Below, in pieces: positions 54,401 to 61,787 of a DNA stretch of 64,000 nt. The notes beneath the pieces are model-generated. The model did no database searches and was not told the DNA's origin. It was given only the letters and a program-made list of their open reading frames with translations. The position numbers were made by a program, and so were the translations under genes. Origin of the DNA: Olleya sediminilitoris (lineage in GTDB: Bacteria > Bacteroidota > Bacteroidia > Flavobacteriales > Flavobacteriaceae); NCBI RefSeq assembly GCF_016785945.1, contig NZ_JAEMEF010000004.1, forward strand, positions 1-64,000. The letters are read 5' to 3'. Numbering within the stretch: position 1 is the stretch's first letter; each line of letters begins with the position of its first letter.

Positions 54401-55135
54401 TTTAAGCGAAATAACAGAATCATAATTTTTTGTAGTATAAAAATCAGGAATATCAGCACGTTGTGGTGCAAATTGCTCAACAGTTGGTCCTTTTATAAAA
54501 GCCACATTGTCTTTATAAGCAGAAACGATGTCGTTTGGATGTTGTTTTGAGGTTTCTTTAATTAGTTTAAAAAGAGAGGTTGGTTTTTCTTCTCCATCAA
54601 TAATAAAAGTACCGTTAAATATTTTATGTCTACAGTGTTCTGAGTTTACTTGGCTAAATCCAAAAACTTCAGAATCTGTTAAAGGTCTTTCAATTTTTTT
54701 AGAAACACCTTCAAGGTATTCAATTTCTTCATCATTTAAAGCTAAACCTTCTTTAACATTATAAGCAGCAATGTCTTCAATGTTTAAAATAGGTTCAGGC
54801 TTAACATCTATATTAAAAGCGGTTTGTGATAAGCTGTTGTATTTTTCAGAAATCATCGGGTCAAATCCTTTGAAGTCTTTGTCGCATGCCTCAAATTCTT
54901 CAATTCTAAGGATGCCTTCAATACCCATGTTTTGGGTGATTTCTACAGCGTTAGTACTCCAAGGAGTTATCATTGCAGCTCTTGGTCCAACAAAAAAAGC
55001 ATCTAAAGATGCTTGTTCTATTTTTGGTTGGTCGCCAAATAACCATGTCAATTTTGAGATGGTGTCGGTTGATAATTCTTTTGTTGCTTGAACAGCAAAT
55101 ACGTTACTGTTTTGGTTTCCGAAGAAATGAATCAT
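51443..55135 (-). CDS. purL: Phosphoribosylformylglycinamidine synthase (large type)
   Basis: 1230 aa, the single-chain PurL with FGAM-synthase and glutaminase parts. The synthase includes EVFGFSQVNSEHCRHKIFNG (about 157-176), AETHNFPTTVEPFNGAATGS GGEIRD, and SIHDHGAGGHLNCLSELVEE. The C-terminal class-I glutaminase has SVGICNGCQLFMEL (catalytic Cys near residue 1085) and HGEGKFNLP with a final HIERS. It converts FGAR, glutamine and ATP to FGAM in purine synthesis. A -7 box lies 37 bases before the ATG. No riboswitch is seen upstream. Confidence 0.97.
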   Translation of the reverse strand: MIHFFGNQNSNVFAVQATKELSTDTISKLTWLFGDQPKIEQASLDAFFVGPRAAMITPWSTNAVEITQNMGIEGILRIEEFEACDKDFKGFDPMISEKYNSLSQTAFNIDVKPEPILNIEDIAAYNVKEGLALNDEEIEYLEGVSKKIERPLTDSEVFGFSQVNSEHCRHKIFNGTFIIDGEEKPTSLFKLIKETSKQHPNDIVSAYKDNVAFIKGPTVEQFAPQRADIPDFYTTKNYDSVISLKAETHNFPTTVEPFNGAATGSGGEIRDRLAGGKGSLPLAGTAVYMTSYSRLEDTRSWEQTMEARPWLYQTPMDILIKASNGASDFGNKFGQPLICGSVLTFEHDENTDANPTAKPRKLGYDKVIMQAGGIGYGKADQALKDTPKTGDKIVILGGENYRIGMGGAAVSSADTGEFSTGIELNAVQRSNPEMQKRAANAVRGMVESEENFIVSIHDHGAGGHLNCLSELVEETGGTIDLDKLPVGDPTLSAKEIIGNESQERMGLVIAEKHLETLNRIADRERSPIYTVGDVTGNDRFTFKSKTNGDKPMDLALEDMFGSSPKTIMTDNTINRNYNNVTYKSDEFYNYLDQVLQLEAVACKDWLTNKVDRCVGGKVAKQQCVGPLQIPLNNVGVMALDYNGKEGIATSIGHSPISGLINPVAGSRNSITEALTNIIWAPLKDGLQSVSLSANWMWPCKNEGEDARLYEAVKAISEYAIDLEINVPTGKDSLSMKQKYTTEEVISPGTVIISAAANCNNIKQVVEPVFKKNEGDIYYINISQDEFKLGGSSFAQVLNKVGNDTPNTKDATYVKTVFNTIQNLIKDNQIVAGHDVASGGLITTLLELCFADVNLGAELDISDLKEKDSHKVLFAENSGIVFQSKDASIEKVLKDANITFNNIGKVTDTDVLSIINDAEVFTMTVSRLRDMWYKTSYLLDQKQTANNLAEARYKNYAQQPLQYSFPKQFTGQLPVIDSSKPRPKAAILREKGSNSEREMANAMYLAGFDVKDVHMTDLISGRETLEDIQFLGAVGGFSNSDVLGSAKGWAGAIKYNANANKAIKDFFNREDTLSVGICNGCQLFMELELINPEHDVHGKMLHNDSKKHESAFTSVTVQDNNSVMLSTLKDATLGVWISHGEGKFNLPKTESDYNIVAKYGYNSYPANPNGSDFNTAMLCDKTGRHLVMMPHIERSTFQWNWANYPNNRTDQVSPWIEAFVNAKEWINVKKD

Positions 55136-55172
55136 TATATGTTTAGTTTGAGTGTTGTTTATAATAAAGACA

Positions 55173-55180
55173 CAAATTTA
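55173..55180 (-). promoter_or_regulatory. Bacteroidota -7 box of purL
   Basis: On the minus strand the site reads TAAATTTG, an exact TAnnTTTG match, 37 bases before the purL ATG. No TTG-type -33 element is evident at the usual spacing. Confidence 0.45.
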
Positions 55181-55252
55181 GCTTTTTTAGTTAAATTTTG
55201 CGCTTAAAAAGGAGACTTAATTTAATAGTTGTTCACGATTTTATTAACCATA

Positions 55253-55286
55253 AAAAAAAGCGATTCAGTTTAGAATCGCTTTTTTT
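55253..55286 (-). terminator. Terminator of the endonuclease gene
   Basis: AAAAAAAGCGATTC and its complement form a 14-bp stem with a 6-base loop and T-runs. It lies 19 bases past the end of the minus-strand endonuclease gene and insulates purL. Confidence 0.85.
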
Positions 55287-55304
55287 GTGAAGATTTTACG
55301 GAAT

Positions 55305-57146
55305 TTAGCTTTTTACTAGTTTTTTAGTAATGCTATTTCCGTTGGCTGTTTCTAGTTTTATGATGTAAACTCCTTTTTTTAAATTTACAACGCTAACTTT
55401 ACTATTAGTTTGAGTTACTTTTCCTGTAATAATTACTTTACCTAATATGTCGTATATTTTGTAATTTGTATCTTGATTTGTATCAATATTTAAACTAGAT
55501 CCATTAATGGGATTAGGATAAATTTTTGTTTTATTTAAATCAAAGTCTTTAGTGCTTAATAAGCTGTAACAAGTCCATTGTAAATTGTCGATAGCAACTC
55601 TAGCACCATTAGTAGCATTGTCATCCTTAATTAAAAGTGTTATATCACCTTCTATATTAATGTCCGTAATTGTTGTGGTTTGAACAGTGTCATTGTATGC
55701 TATATCTCCTTTTAAAACACCGTTTACATATATACTTAATACACCACCAGAACCTGAAAATACTTGTTGTGTTGTCATTGTTAAGTCTGCTATTCCTCCA
55801 GAAATTACAGGAGAGGTCAAAGTTCCATTACTATTAGTTCTCATGTCTATTACGATAGCTCTAGATCCATTAATGGATTGATCTGTTCTAGATCTAGTTG
55901 CATTCCAAACACCATAACCATCGGTCCAAGTTCTGTCACTATATGAACTGCTATTATCAGGAATGGTCTCAAAATCTTGATTTACAGGGTTAATACAGTT
56001 TGAATCTACAGGAGCTGCAGAAAGTGTTGTAGCAGTGTCTGTATTACTTTGTCCAGATTCATTGTTTGATGCGTCTTTAGCAACTACAGAAAATGTATAT
56101 GTAGTTTCTGGGTCTAATCCTGTAACAATGTAAGTTGTCGTATTGTTATTTGTTGATGCATATATAACACCATCAACATAAATAATGTATGTAGTAACTC
56201 CTGTGTCGTCTGTTGAGGCACTCCAATTAAGATCAACACTCGTTTCGGTTGGATTATTAGCTACTAAATTAGTAGGGTCTGTTGGTGCTTGTGTGTCGGC
56301 TGGAGGTTGTTCTCCCCATCTGTTTTCTGCAGGAATTCCTCCCCATATAACAGTTGCTAAATATGGATTGTCAATAAATGGATTTCGATTACCTTGTGCA
56401 TATGTGTTAGATAAATCACCATGAAAAGAATTTCTATTGTCTTCTATTAATGACACAGGGTCTTCTGCATTCCATTGTAACAATAAATCTACCATATTAG
56501 GGTCAATACTATTAGTAGTTCCATCTACAGCAAAATAAGGAAGGCATTGTGAGCCATATCGTGTATACATATACATGATAATTCTAGCAGCATCACCTTT
56601 AAATTCATCACCAGCATACCATAAACTAGAACCATTACTAGTGTTTCCAGCATTACCAGAACCAGCAGCAAATTTTTTATTACCGCGATTTGAGTTCATT
56701 TGAACATCAGAAGGTCTCAAATTATGCCCATCAGCATAAGGTGGGCCAGATGTACCAGAACTATTTAGGCTAGGATTTGCTAATGAATTTGGAAAAACAT
56801 GCTCTCTATTCCATTCTCCATTGTCACCTCCTGTTAAATTTTTATTTCTAGTTCTATCAGTAACACCATTTCCATCAGTATCACTATATCCATAAAATAA
56901 AATAACGTTATTTGGGTTGTCAATATCTTCGTCTGTGACTTTACTTGCTTCCCATATACCTGGTGTATAGCTTAAACTATTTGTGTGTTTTACAGCTGTA
57001 GTCACAGCTAAGTCATTAAATAAATCTAATTGAGTTTTTGTAAAATCTACATCACTATAATATGCTTGAAGCTCTGCAGGTGGAGTTAATTGACCGTAAC
57101 TTAACGAAGAAATTAAAAATAAAATTAATAAGTAAAAGTGTTTCAT
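55305..57146 (-). CDS. Exported endonuclease I with Fn3 and T9SS sorting domains
   Basis: 613 aa with a signal peptide (MKHFYLLILFLISSLSYG). The endonuclease I (EndA/NucM) domain (about residues 60-265) has the active-site NREHVFPNS motif and DGHNLRPSDVQMNSNRGNKK. A fibronectin-III domain follows (about 290-370), then a jelly-roll-like domain (about 385-525). A C-terminal T9SS sorting domain (KIYPNPINGSSLNI...GVYIIKL) ends the chain. It should be secreted to the surface and degrade extracellular DNA, giving phosphate, nucleosides or biofilm release. It starts 22 bases after the rRNA methyltransferase stop. Confidence 0.92.
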   Translation of the reverse strand: MKHFYLLILFLISSLSYGQLTPPAELQAYYSDVDFTKTQLDLFNDLAVTTAVKHTNSLSYTPGIWEASKVTDEDIDNPNNVILFYGYSDTDGNGVTDRTRNKNLTGGDNGEWNREHVFPNSLANPSLNSSGTSGPPYADGHNLRPSDVQMNSNRGNKKFAAGSGNAGNTSNGSSLWYAGDEFKGDAARIIMYMYTRYGSQCLPYFAVDGTTNSIDPNMVDLLLQWNAEDPVSLIEDNRNSFHGDLSNTYAQGNRNPFIDNPYLATVIWGGIPAENRWGEQPPADTQAPTDPTNLVANNPTETSVDLNWSASTDDTGVTTYIIYVDGVIYASTNNNTTTYIVTGLDPETTYTFSVVAKDASNNESGQSNTDTATTLSAAPVDSNCINPVNQDFETIPDNSSSYSDRTWTDGYGVWNATRSRTDQSINGSRAIVIDMRTNSNGTLTSPVISGGIADLTMTTQQVFSGSGGVLSIYVNGVLKGDIAYNDTVQTTTITDINIEGDITLLIKDDNATNGARVAIDNLQWTCYSLLSTKDFDLNKTKIYPNPINGSSLNIDTNQDTNYKIYDILGKVIITGKVTQTNSKVSVVNLKKGVYIIKLETANGNSITKKLVKS

Positions 57147-57168
57147 AGTAGTTGTGTGTTGTTGTAAT

Positions 57169-58380
57169 TTATTTTTTTTCTAATAAAGCCATATAAAATC
57201 CATCAAAACCTGATTGATGGGATAGTATTTTATTGTCTTTTACAAGTGTAAAATCTTTACCGTTTTCTGAATTTAAAAATTTAGTAACCTGTTCTTGATT
57301 TTCTGATGGTAAGATAGAGCATGTAGCATACACTAATTTACCTCCAGATTTTACCATACGCGAGTAAGTACTTAATATTTCGGCTTGAGTTTGTTTTATT
57401 TTTTCAATAAACTCCGGTTGCATTTTCCATTTAGCATCAGGATTACGACGTAAAACACCTAATCCAGAGCAAGGAGCGTCTATTAAAACACGATCTGCTT
57501 TGTCATAAAGTTTTTTAATGACTTTAGTAGACTCAATATGACGTGGTTCAATATTATGTGCACCATTACGTTTAGCACGACGCTTAAGTTCTTTTAGCTT
57601 ATTATCGTATATATCTAAAGCAATAATTTGACCTTTGTTTTCCATTAAAGCAGCAAGGTGTAACGTTTTACCTCCAGCTCCAGCACAAGTATCTACAACA
57701 CGCATACCTGGTTGTACGTCTAAATATTCTGCAACTAATTGAGAAGAGGCATCTTGTACTTCAAAATGACCATTTTGAAAAGCTTCAGTAGTAAATACAT
57801 TACCACGTTCGGCTAATTTTAAAGCAGTTGGATGTTTTGCTATTTCTTCAGTTTCAATATCTAAATCAAACAACTCAGCTTTAAGCTTTTCTTTGGTTGT
57901 TTTAAGTGTGTTGACCCTTAATATTACATCTGCTTGTTGGTTTAAAGCAGTTGCCTCTTTAGTCCAAACCACTTCCCCTAACTCTTTAGCAGCTAACTCA
58001 TCCATCCAATCTGGAAAAGATTCTTTGATTTTTCTTACTTTAGATAATTCGTCAAAACGACCTTTAATTTTTCTAGTAGGTGTATTTTCAAAATACTTCC
58101 AATCAGGTAAGGTTATTCCTTTTAAAGTTGCCCAAACAGCAAACATACGCCAGATGTCTTCTCTGCTAAAAGGTTCTTTTACTTCTGCGATTTCAGCATA
58201 TAAGCGTTTCCAACGGACAATATCGTAAGTGGTTTCTGCAACAAAACCTCTGTCACGACTTCCCCAACGTTTATCACGTTTTAATAATTGTTGTACTACT
58301 TTATCTGCATATTTGCCTTCGTTGAAAATTAATAATAATCCATCAACGGTTGCAAAGCATAAGTTTCTGTGTAAGCGCAT
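57169..58380 (-). CDS. RsmB-type rRNA (cytosine-5) methyltransferase
   Basis: 403 aa. The N-terminal ~150 residues resemble the NusB-like/RNA-binding lead of RsmB. The methyltransferase core has the SAM site VDTCAGAGGKTLHLAALM (about 233-250), motif IV DAPCSGLGVLRRNPDAKW (near 300) and motif VI YATCSILPSENQEQV (near 355). Both catalytic cysteines are present. It methylates cytosine in rRNA; the exact base (C967 in E. coli RsmB) is assumed from similarity. It is the first gene before the endonuclease gene on the minus strand. Confidence 0.9.
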   Translation of the reverse strand: MRLHRNLCFATVDGLLLIFNEGKYADKVVQQLLKRDKRWGSRDRGFVAETTYDIVRWKRLYAEIAEVKEPFSREDIWRMFAVWATLKGITLPDWKYFENTPTRKIKGRFDELSKVRKIKESFPDWMDELAAKELGEVVWTKEATALNQQADVILRVNTLKTTKEKLKAELFDLDIETEEIAKHPTALKLAERGNVFTTEAFQNGHFEVQDASSQLVAEYLDVQPGMRVVDTCAGAGGKTLHLAALMENKGQIIALDIYDNKLKELKRRAKRNGAHNIEPRHIESTKVIKKLYDKADRVLIDAPCSGLGVLRRNPDAKWKMQPEFIEKIKQTQAEILSTYSRMVKSGGKLVYATCSILPSENQEQVTKFLNSENGKDFTLVKDNKILSHQSGFDGFYMALLEKK

Positions 58381-58401
58381 TTTTTAAGTTTTAAAAGCGT
58401 G

Positions 58402-58409
58402 CAAAGTTA
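58402..58409 (-). promoter_or_regulatory. Bacteroidota -7 box of the rRNA methyltransferase gene
   Basis: On the minus strand the site reads TAACTTTG, an exact TAnnTTTG match, 21 bases before the ATG at 58380. Confidence 0.45.
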
Positions 58410-58490
58410 CGTTAAATAACACAAATTAGTATTGCTTTTTTGTTATAAGATGACTAGTTTTATTAATAAAAATAAAAAAATATCTAATAG

Positions 58491-58519
58491 CGCAAGTTTT
58501 TGGATTAGATTGCATCTAA
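58491..58519 (+). promoter_or_regulatory. ECF promoter motif, copy 1 (sigma gene)
   Basis: CGCAAGT (58491-58497), 14 bases, GCATCTAA (58512-58519). It is the first of four copies with identical spacing in this cluster and lies 28 bases before the TTG start of the sigma gene, implying that the sigma factor drives its own synthesis. Confidence 0.8.
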
Positions 58520-58547
58520 TATTTATTAATAGCACAATTAAAAATTT

Positions 58548-59126
58548 TTGACCGAAACCCAATTTATAGAAGCCCTTAAAACTCAGTCTAGAGCAGCTTT
58601 TGCCAGGCTGTTGCAAGATTATGAGCAAAAAGTATTTGGGACTTGCTTGTCATTTGTGCCAAATAAAGAAGATGCTGAAGACATTGCGCAAGAGGTATTT
58701 GTTGAGGTATTTAATTCTATTAATAAATTTAAAGGAGACTCTAAATTATCTACTTGGATTTACAGAATAACAACTAATAAGTGTCTTGAGTTGATTAGAA
58801 AACGAAAAACTAAAAAGCGTTTTGCTTTTTTACAATCGTTATCAGGTGATGATTATACATTAGATAAAGCTAGTTATTTTACAGAGATTAATCATCCTGG
58901 TTTGGTTTTAGAGCAAAAAGAAATTAGTGAAACTTTATTTTTAGCAATCAATAAATTACCTGAGACACAAAGGTTAGTATTCACTTTAAATAAGATTGAT
59001 GATAAAAGCTATAAGGAAATTGCTGAGATTACTAATAAAAGTATTGGATCTATTGAGTCATTATTATTTAGAGCAAAAAAGAATTTACAAAACATTTTAG
59101 AAGAATTTTATAAAAGTCAAATGTAG
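58548..59126 (+). CDS. ECF RNA polymerase sigma factor (TTG start), cluster regulator
   Basis: 192 aa. Region 2 has LSFVPNKEDAEDIAQEVFVE and LSTWIYRITTNKCLELIRKR (about 35-85). Region 4 has FTLNKIDDKSYKEIAEITNK and SIGSIESLLFRAKKNLQNIL (about 140-185). The frame must start at TTG 58548: an in-frame TAA lies 6 bases upstream, and no methionine follows until well inside the protein. Its gene and the three following transcription units share the motif CRCAAGT-N14-KCATCTAA, which I infer to be its own promoter. Confidence 0.92.
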   Translation: MTETQFIEALKTQSRAAFARLLQDYEQKVFGTCLSFVPNKEDAEDIAQEVFVEVFNSINKFKGDSKLSTWIYRITTNKCLELIRKRKTKKRFAFLQSLSGDDYTLDKASYFTEINHPGLVLEQKEISETLFLAINKLPETQRLVFTLNKIDDKSYKEIAEITNKSIGSIESLLFRAKKNLQNILEEFYKSQM

Positions 59127-59127
59127 A

Positions 59128-59156
59128 CGCAAGTTTTTAAAAACTATAGCATCTAA
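59128..59156 (+). promoter_or_regulatory. ECF promoter motif, copy 2 (anti-sigma/Spy-like unit)
   Basis: CGCAAGT (59128-59134), 14 bases, GCATCTAA (59149-59156). It begins 1 base after the sigma stop codon and ends 12 bases before the next ATG, so any leader would be very short. Confidence 0.8.
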
Positions 59157-59168
59157 TACTATACAATT

Positions 59169-59483
59169 ATGAAAACAGATAAAAACATACAAGATAAAGT
59201 GAATCAAACACTTGATGTGGTTGAAAGCTTACAGCAAGTTAAAGTTTCTCCTTTTTTTAAAGATCAAACGTTGCAACGTTTATTTGATAAAGAAGAAGAA
59301 AAACAGACTTTTTGGAGTTGGTTTACACCTCAATTACAACTAGCAGCTTTAGTTTGTATATTAGCAGTAAATGTTTATACTGTAACGCAAATTAAAAATT
59401 CAGTATACGAATCTTCAGTGTCTACTTTTGCATCAGATTACGGATTAGATACTTCAACAGAAGACACATTATTTAATTTATAA
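59169..59483 (+). CDS. Putative anti-sigma factor, single membrane segment
   Basis: 104 aa. A cytosolic N-terminus of ~45 residues is rich in charged helices (NQTLDVVESLQQVKVSPFFK). One membrane segment (about 50-68: PQLQLAALVCILAVNVYTV) and a ~35-residue periplasmic tail follow. It has no ZAS metal motif. Its size, topology and position directly after a sigma gene are those of a small anti-sigma factor, and 2 bases separate it from the Spy-like gene. The function is inferred from context. Confidence 0.65.
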   Translation: MKTDKNIQDKVNQTLDVVESLQQVKVSPFFKDQTLQRLFDKEEEKQTFWSWFTPQLQLAALVCILAVNVYTVTQIKNSVYESSVSTFASDYGLDTSTEDTLFNL

Positions 59484-59485
59484 AA

Positions 59486-59947
59486 ATGAAAAAAAATACA
59501 ATTTTATACTTGCTTCTTTTGGTATTAATAATAATGAATGTGTTTTTCTTAATAAATTATTTAGGAAGACCAAATCATAAAGGTCCAAGAGAATCTAGTG
59601 ATTTTATAGTTTCTGAATTAAATTTTAACGACTCACAATTACAGCAATTTAAAACGTCCGAAGCCAAACATATGGAAGTTATGAGACGTTTTGGAGACCA
59701 ACTTAAGTCAGATAAAGATCAATTGTTTAACGCCATGCAGCAGCCAAACATAGACACTAAAGTTATTGATGGTTTATTTGAATCTATTGCTAAAAAAGAA
59801 ACAACTAAAGAAAAAGAGATGTTTTACAGATTGCGTCGCATTTACCAGATATGTAATGAAGAACAAAAAAAACGATTTACAGAAATAATAAAAAACGCAA
59901 GACAATTTGATGGTCAACGACCACCAGGACCAAGTCAAAGACAATAA
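59486..59947 (+). CDS. Spy/CpxP-like periplasmic protein
   Basis: 153 aa. An N-terminal membrane anchor or signal (residues 5-25) is followed by a helical domain. Helix 1 covers SELNFNDSQLQQFKTSEAKH, then come MRRFGDQLKSDKDQLFNAM and EMFYRLRRIYQICNEEQKKR, and the tail is Pro/Gln-rich (GQRPPGPSQRQ). The spacing matches the Spy/CpxP/heavy-metal-sensor fold, whose members act as chaperones or sensors in the envelope. It forms a transcription unit with the putative anti-sigma gene and is followed by a terminator. Confidence 0.75.
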   Translation: MKKNTILYLLLLVLIIMNVFFLINYLGRPNHKGPRESSDFIVSELNFNDSQLQQFKTSEAKHMEVMRRFGDQLKSDKDQLFNAMQQPNIDTKVIDGLFESIAKKETTKEKEMFYRLRRIYQICNEEQKKRFTEIIKNARQFDGQRPPGPSQRQ

Positions 59948-59961
59948 CATTAAAACAATAG

Positions 59962-59991
59962 AGACCTTCAGTAAAACGAAGGTCTTTTTTT
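59962..59991 (+). terminator. Terminator after the Spy-like gene
   Basis: AGACCTTC and GAAGGTCT form an 8-bp stem with an 8-base loop, followed by a T-run, 14 bases past the stop. Confidence 0.85.
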
Positions 59992-60014
59992 GTGTTTTAA
60001 TTAACATAAGCTAG

Positions 60015-60043
60015 CACAAGTAAATAGTTAATGCTTCATCTAA
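60015..60043 (+). promoter_or_regulatory. ECF promoter motif, copy 3 (EF-hand genes)
   Basis: CACAAGT (60015-60021), 14 bases, TCATCTAA (60036-60043), 22 bases before the ATG at 60066. It differs from the other copies only at the second position of the first box and the first position of the second box. Confidence 0.75.
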
Positions 60044-60065
60044 AACTATATAACAAAACAATTTA

Positions 60066-60353
60066 ATGATGAAACAACAAGCAATAAAAACAGGAATATT
60101 AATATTTGGATTAACAGTATTCAATTTAACTAATGCTAAAGCGCAATCACAAGATAGAGCAAAAAGAACTCCTCCAACATTTAGTGAATTATTAAAAGAG
60201 TTGGATACAGATGAAGATGGTAAATTATCTAAAACTGAAATTAAGGGACCATTAAAAGAAAGCTTTACAGAAATTGATACTGATGAAGATGGGTTTATTA
60301 GTGAAGAAGAATTTAAAAAAGCACCAAAACCAAAACGAAGAGAACGTAATTAA
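60066..60353 (+). CDS. Exported EF-hand protein, two calcium loops
   Basis: 95 aa. A signal peptide (IKTGILIFGLTVFNLTNAKA) is followed by one EF-hand pair with loops DTDEDGKLSKTE (about 47-58) and DTDEDGFISEEE (about 72-83), and a Lys/Arg-rich tail. Both loops have all calcium ligands. Two ATGs are adjacent (60066 and 60069). It probably binds calcium in the periplasm. It is the first gene of a unit opened by motif copy 3, with a second EF-hand gene 57 bases on. Confidence 0.85.
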   Translation: MMKQQAIKTGILIFGLTVFNLTNAKAQSQDRAKRTPPTFSELLKELDTDEDGKLSKTEIKGPLKESFTEIDTDEDGFISEEEFKKAPKPKRRERN

Positions 60354-60410
60354 AATTTAATATTAAACGTTTATAAAAAAAAGTAATCTTTATAAAAAAA
60401 ACTAACCAAA

Positions 60411-60944
60411 ATGAAACAAAATATTAAAACAGCAATCACAATTTTTTCAATGGTATTATGCTTTAGCGTATTTGCTCAAGGACCTCCAGGTGGAGGGCAA
60501 GGAGGTGGACGTGGTCAAGGTGGTGGAAGAGGTCAAGGTAAACAAAAACCAGATGCTTCAAAAATAATGGAATTACTAGATAAAAATGGTGATGATGTTA
60601 TAGATAAAGAAGAGGCATCCAATGATAAAAAGGGTAAAATATCAGAGCAATTTGATACTATAGATTTTAATGAAGATGGTGTTATTGACTTAGAAGAATT
60701 AGAAGCTGTAATTAATAGTGATAAACCCAGAAAAATTTCGGCTAAAAGAGTTTTAAAAGAAGTAGATGATAATGATGATGGTACTTTAAACAAGCTTGAA
60801 GTTGCAGCACAACAAAGACAAGAATTATCAGAACATTTTAGTGAAATAGATACAAATAGAGACGGAGAATTGGATTTAGAAGAGTTAAAAGTATTTTATG
60901 AAAATACCCAAGACAACTCTAAAAAAAGAAAAAGAAGAGATTAA
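60411..60944 (+). CDS. Exported EF-hand protein, four calcium loops, glycine-rich lead
   Basis: 177 aa. The signal peptide ends in LCFSVFAQ. A Gly/Gln/Arg-rich linker follows (residues 24-45: GPPGGGQGGGRGQGGG...). Then come four EF-hand loops: DKNGDDVIDKEE, DFNEDGVIDLEE, DDNDDGTLNKLE and DTNRDGELDLEE. The Arg/Gly linker may contact phospholipid, nucleic acid or the Spy-like protein's Pro/Gln tail. It probably acts as a periplasmic calcium sensor or buffer and belongs to the EF-hand transcription unit. Confidence 0.85.
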   Translation: MKQNIKTAITIFSMVLCFSVFAQGPPGGGQGGGRGQGGGRGQGKQKPDASKIMELLDKNGDDVIDKEEASNDKKGKISEQFDTIDFNEDGVIDLEELEAVINSDKPRKISAKRVLKEVDDNDDGTLNKLEVAAQQRQELSEHFSEIDTNRDGELDLEELKVFYENTQDNSKKRKRRD

Positions 60945-60955
60945 TTTAATTTTTA

Positions 60956-60984
60956 CGCAAGTATTTTTTTAATGTAGCATCTAA
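60956..60984 (+). promoter_or_regulatory. ECF promoter motif, copy 4 (YHYH-MORN-SCO unit)
   Basis: CGCAAGT (60956-60962), 14 bases, GCATCTAA (60977-60984), 33 bases before the ATG at 61018. It starts 11 bases past the second EF-hand gene. Confidence 0.8.
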
Positions 60985-61017
60985 ATTATATAGTTATAAA
61001 TTAAAACATTTTATTAC

Positions 61018-61782
61018 ATGAAATTATTTTTTAAACCCTTTGTAGTCGTATTAAGTATAGTATTAACTACCAATGCTTGTGATAGTAATGATGATTCATC
61101 AACAGATACATCAGACTCAGTAAGTACAGATGACACAGTAACAGAGCTTCATGCTGCTTTTGAAGCATTTAACAAAGATGCTACAGACATTTATTTGTCA
61201 AATAATGGTGCTACTGTTACTATTGAAACTACAGGATTGCCAAATCATGAAACAGTATATTGGGGAGAAGGACATGATTTATACTTAGACGAACCTAGTG
61301 TAGAAACAACCCCTTCAATAATGTCAAGTAATAATAACGCAACAACAATAACAGTAGATGCTATACCTGATTTAACAGGTAGTTCAGTAGCAACAAATTT
61401 TGATACTATTGGTATAGCTGTTAGTGGTGCTTCAATTTTTAACGATCAAGAAGGTGGTGGACCACTTGATGCAGCTGCAGCAAGTTTAGATTGGACAGGT
61501 GCCCACATTGGTCCTGGTGTTTATCACTATCATTTAGAGCCAAAAGCATTCTCTAATGACGATGACGCTTTAGTGGGTGTTTTACTAGATGGTGTGTTTT
61601 TATATGGTCGTAAGTGTAATAATTTAGGGACTTACCCTTCAGATTTAGATGCCTCAGGTGGTCACACATCAGTTACTCAATATACAGATGGAGAAGAAGA
61701 ATATCACTATCATATTATTAATGAGTTATACTCAACAACTGGTTCATATCTTGCTTTTGCAGGACCATATCAAGGTTATTAA
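61018..61782 (+). CDS. YHYH-domain lipoprotein
   Basis: 254 aa. A lipoprotein signal ends in VLTTNACDSNDD, and an Asp/Ser/Thr-rich linker follows. The YHYH domain has two signature motifs, GPGVYHYHLEP (about 167-177) and EEYHYHIINEL (about 223-233), with LLDGVFLYGRKC and DASGGHTS between them. Histidine clusters of this kind suggest metal binding, but the family has no proven activity. It heads a three-gene unit with the MORN-like and SCO genes (5 and then -1 bases apart). Confidence 0.88.
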   Translation: MKLFFKPFVVVLSIVLTTNACDSNDDSSTDTSDSVSTDDTVTELHAAFEAFNKDATDIYLSNNGATVTIETTGLPNHETVYWGEGHDLYLDEPSVETTPSIMSSNNNATTITVDAIPDLTGSSVATNFDTIGIAVSGASIFNDQEGGGPLDAAAASLDWTGAHIGPGVYHYHLEPKAFSNDDDALVGVLLDGVFLYGRKCNNLGTYPSDLDASGGHTSVTQYTDGEEEYHYHIINELYSTTGSYLAFAGPYQGY

Positions 61783-61787
61783 AAAAA

